A DNA stretch of 64,000 bases, from NCBI RefSeq assembly GCF_002024805.1, contig NZ_CP014337.1, positions 3,162,001 through 3,226,000 of the forward strand, written 5' to 3'. The stretch's first letter is position 1; the number at the start of each line of letters is the position of its first letter. Position numbers and translations under genes: made by a program. Below the pieces are notes generated by a model. The model was not told where the DNA came from. It worked only from the letters and a program-made list of their open reading frames with translations, and did no database searches. This document shows positions 61,776 to 64,000 of the stretch, in pieces. This DNA is from Elizabethkingia bruuniana (GTDB lineage: Bacteria > Bacteroidota > Bacteroidia > Flavobacteriales > Weeksellaceae).

Positions 61776-63527
61776 TTATTCTTTTTTAACCCGTTTAGGT
61801 TCTTTTGCCTTCTGGGCATCTTCCTTGCTCTTAATAATCCCCTGAGCGGCATCGTAAAGTGTATTATCCGAGGTATACTGTTTCTCCGGATAATTCGGGG
61901 TATCTAGGAATATATCCCGCCATCGCTGCAGCCGGTCTTTTGTATTCCAATTAAAATCCGGGAAAAATCTTTTCGCCTTTGCGACTTTACTCATTGGATA
62001 CAAGTCGGTGAGTGCACCGATATTACATGTTATCGTTTGCACTTTTTTCTCTTCAAATTCAGTAATAATTTCGCCGCAGGTAGAATATGCAATACCTATA
62101 CGGTCTACCTTTTTGGTTTTTTCATCCTGATTATCGGCATATGTAATAGCCTGGGCATTCCCTTTTACTCTGGCTTCTTTTAACTGACCTTCCTGAAAGT
62201 AAATCGTCATGATCTTTCCTTTCACCTGGTTGAATTCATCTTTAAGGTTTAATGAATCTACCTTGCTGATAGCAAAAGCATCGCCCATCACTCGCACAGA
62301 ATCTATACGCTGCATATCGGGTGTGGAATAAGCTCTGATAGTATCTCCGGTAACCTGTCTTTCACCAGCCCAGAAAACGGGTTTCCCTACAAAATGCATA
62401 ACACCATCGGTTTCGTTGTATGCTAAAGAGTCCGAACGTCCCTGCGCATTAGTTTTAAACATTCTTGCCTGTTTAAAAGCCCGCATATAGCTTTTTTTCT
62501 GCCCTGTTTTACTGTCCAACTTTTGGTATGCCAAAATTTTCTTTGCGGCAATATATACAGAATCCGTTTTCAGTACTTTTATGGCATATGGTTTCTCAGT
62601 AATTACGGCAGAGTCAGTTTTTTCATAGATCTCTCCGTAACCTCCAAGTATATATCTGTTCTCGGCAGGATCATCCAGCTTTACATTACCAATTGCTTTA
62701 CCAAAACCGGTAATCTGATTGAAATACATATCGTCTCCGGTAAGGATTTTACCGTTATAATGGATACGTGAATTCTTCTTCAGATAAACTTCTTTAGAGT
62801 TCATCAGATAGCGTCCCTGTTCTGTATAGACGTAATTGGAAGGGTTCTTTTTGTTGGTAACAGTTGTTGGTCCATTAAATACAGCAATACCTTCTCCACG
62901 AAGATAGTTTACATTCTTTCCGTCGGTAATATATTCATCATTTACAATGCGGTAATTGGAATCGAAAACAATACGCTGCTCATTAACATAATAAGTCCCG
63001 ATTTTGGTTGTAATAACACTGTTATCCTGATGCACATTAATTACCCCACCATCATTAAAATAGGCCGTATTCGCATTTCTGTCATAATACAACGTTTCCG
63101 TTTTAATGGTTTGTTTCGGGTCTGTAAGGACAACATTTCCTTTAGCAATAGCTTTTCTGGTATTACCATCATATTCAGCTTCATCAGATGTAAGATGTGT
63201 TCCGTCCGGATTGGTAATATCTATATTACCTTTCGCTTTAATGAAATTTTCTTTCTGATACAGAACAACCTCATCCCCTTTGAATATACTTCCCTGGTGG
63301 TGTACTTCTACATTACCTCTCAGGAAAGGATTCCCCTCATAAAGCTCAGGACGTACATTGGTACTGTCAGCATGGATTAGCTTAATCTTTTCCGGAGTAG
63401 TCCCTGGTTTTGTTTTCGGAGCGCTACTTTGATTAAAGTAAGGATCCTTTTTCAGAGGAGTCGTAGGAATAGTCTGCGCTGCTCCTGTAATACAGATAAG
63501 AAGAAATAGAAAAAGGATTCTTTTCAT
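61776..63527 (-). CDS. OstA/LptA-like protein
   Basis: 583 residues. Signal peptide (KRILFLFLLICITGAAQ) then several OstA/LptA beta-jellyroll repeats: GNVEVHHQGSIFKGDEVVLY, DGTHLTSDEAEYDGNTRKAI, NGKILTGDDMYFNQITGFGK, NETDGVMHFVGKPVFW. It probably belongs to lipopolysaccharide transport between membranes, although longer than LptA (about 180). C-terminal 60 residues are charged and low complexity (DAQKAKEPKRVKKE). It follows the Fur-family gene by 79 bp in the same direction. Confidence 0.88.
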   Translation of the reverse strand: MKRILFLFLLICITGAAQTIPTTPLKKDPYFNQSSAPKTKPGTTPEKIKLIHADSTNVRPELYEGNPFLRGNVEVHHQGSIFKGDEVVLYQKENFIKAKGNIDITNPDGTHLTSDEAEYDGNTRKAIAKGNVVLTDPKQTIKTETLYYDRNANTAYFNDGGVINVHQDNSVITTKIGTYYVNEQRIVFDSNYRIVNDEYITDGKNVNYLRGEGIAVFNGPTTVTNKKNPSNYVYTEQGRYLMNSKEVYLKKNSRIHYNGKILTGDDMYFNQITGFGKAIGNVKLDDPAENRYILGGYGEIYEKTDSAVITEKPYAIKVLKTDSVYIAAKKILAYQKLDSKTGQKKSYMRAFKQARMFKTNAQGRSDSLAYNETDGVMHFVGKPVFWAGERQVTGDTIRAYSTPDMQRIDSVRVMGDAFAISKVDSLNLKDEFNQVKGKIMTIYFQEGQLKEARVKGNAQAITYADNQDEKTKKVDRIGIAYSTCGEIITEFEEKKVQTITCNIGALTDLYPMSKVAKAKRFFPDFNWNTKDRLQRWRDIFLDTPNYPEKQYTSDNTLYDAAQGIIKSKEDAQKAKEPKRVKKE

Positions 63528-63552
63528 GAATGTGAAACGCTATTAAACCTTG

Positions 63553-63582
63553 AAACGCAAAGAGAGGCTTCTCTCCTTGCGC
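63553..63582. terminator. Hairpin between the Fur-family gene and ostA
   Basis: Stem GCAA-GAGAG / CTCTC-TTGC with loop GCTT and one internal mismatch. T-richness is modest, so termination or mRNA processing are both possible. Confidence 0.45.
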
Positions 63583-63606
63583 TTTATTTATAATATCTTT
63601 ACGAGA

Positions 63607-64000
63607 TTAGTTATCTTTTTTATATCCGTAGAAGTAAAGTGAATGGTTATCAATACTTACACCAAATGCGTTTTCGATAGCCTCTTTAATTCCCTGAATT
63701 CTAGGGTCACAAAATTCTATAATCTCATCAATTTCTTTATCAGATCCCGGTTTATAAATCACCAAATGATCATGCTGCTTATCGAAATATGATTTCTCAT
63801 AAGAGGAAGATGTAAGTGTTTTTTCACCAAACTGGTGCTTACGAATCAATCCTGCATCTAAAAAGATCTCGATAGTGTTGTAAATTGTTGCTTTTGAAAC
63901 CTGATATTTCTTCTGAATCATCAACAAATACAAATCGTCTACATTAAAATGGTGATCCAGATTGTAGATTTCTTCGATAATAGCGTAACGTTCCGGTGTG
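63607..64000 (-). CDS. Fur family regulator (5' end missing)
   Basis: About 131 codons are in the window; the frame stays open to the right edge with [20 protein letters not shown] before the TTG at 63933, so the start lies outside. HTH region [20 protein letters not shown], metal site HDH in [12 protein letters not shown] and [10 protein letters not shown]. The CxxC pair that holds structural zinc in most Fur proteins is replaced by IYKPG, so that site is absent. It may be a Fur or PerR-like regulator of iron or peroxide response. Confidence 0.9.
   Translation of the reverse strand, partial: TPERYAIIEEIYNLDHHFNVDDLYLLMIQKKYQVSKATIYNTIEIFLDAGLIRKHQFGEKTLTSSSYEKSYFDKQHDHLVIYKPGSDKEIDEIIEFCDPRIQGIKEAIENAFGVSIDNHSLYFYGYKKDN

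Overview
The window is AT-rich and reads like a chromosome segment of a flavobacterium of the Weeksellaceae (Elizabethkingia/Chryseobacterium type). The evidence is SusC/SusD proteins, a GLPGLI protein, an ECF sigma/FecR pair, Bacteroidota promoters of the form TTG-N17..23-TAnnTTTG, almost no Shine-Dalgarno sequences, and lipoproteins with K/Q/E-rich residues after the lipobox Cys. I could not run a search, so the genus is inferred.

Layout. 1-7.7 kb: 3' part of radA, then an operon-like run of a membrane-anchored AraC regulator, a methyltransferase and a VanW-like protein; an SDR/epimerase pair behind a perfect 9-bp inverted operator; AcpH; a DUF6702 lipoprotein-like protein; a HupE/UreJ membrane protein. 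7.7-13 kb: a large secreted M1 aminopeptidase, about 600 bp of tandem CACATAG-rich repeats, and groES-groEL with a possible sigma-54-like element. 13-31 kb: an accessory-looking stretch in which every gene is on the + strand and most are small single-domain proteins: HNH-like protein, XRE regulator, APH-like kinase, DUF2314, SRPBCC, NTF2-like, GLPGLI, a gluzincin-like protein, NUDIX, tautomerase, YdeI/OmdA, DinB, prolyl aminopeptidase, GNAT. Between 14.7 and 19.8 kb many of these genes are separated by a recurring unit: a palindrome of 23-26 bp with compensatory base changes, followed by a shared promoter-like module. A deleted copy of the XRE gene also lies there. This cassette-like array is the best candidate for something undescribed.

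31-41 kb: membrane and SHOCT proteins, an FMN riboswitch with ribB, a lipoprotein, then a leftward CusBCA/Czc-type metal efflux operon, and a nitroreductase. 41.7-50 kb: ECF sigma factor, FecR anti-sigma, STN-bearing SusC, SusD and two glycerophosphodiester phosphodiesterases, which together look like a substrate-sensing uptake and cleavage system for glycerophosphodiesters. 50-64 kb: mostly housekeeping genes: M3 oligopeptidase, an XRE repressor divergent from a small Cys-containing secreted peptide gene, VF530, SlyD-like FKBP, a flippase-like protein, panD, HU, pdxH, YqgE/AlgH, an aminotransferase-IV homologue lacking its catalytic lysine, a class III aminotransferase, an OstA/LptA-like protein and a Fur-family regulator that runs off the right edge.

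No tRNA, rRNA, CRISPR array, transposase or integrase gene was recognised.
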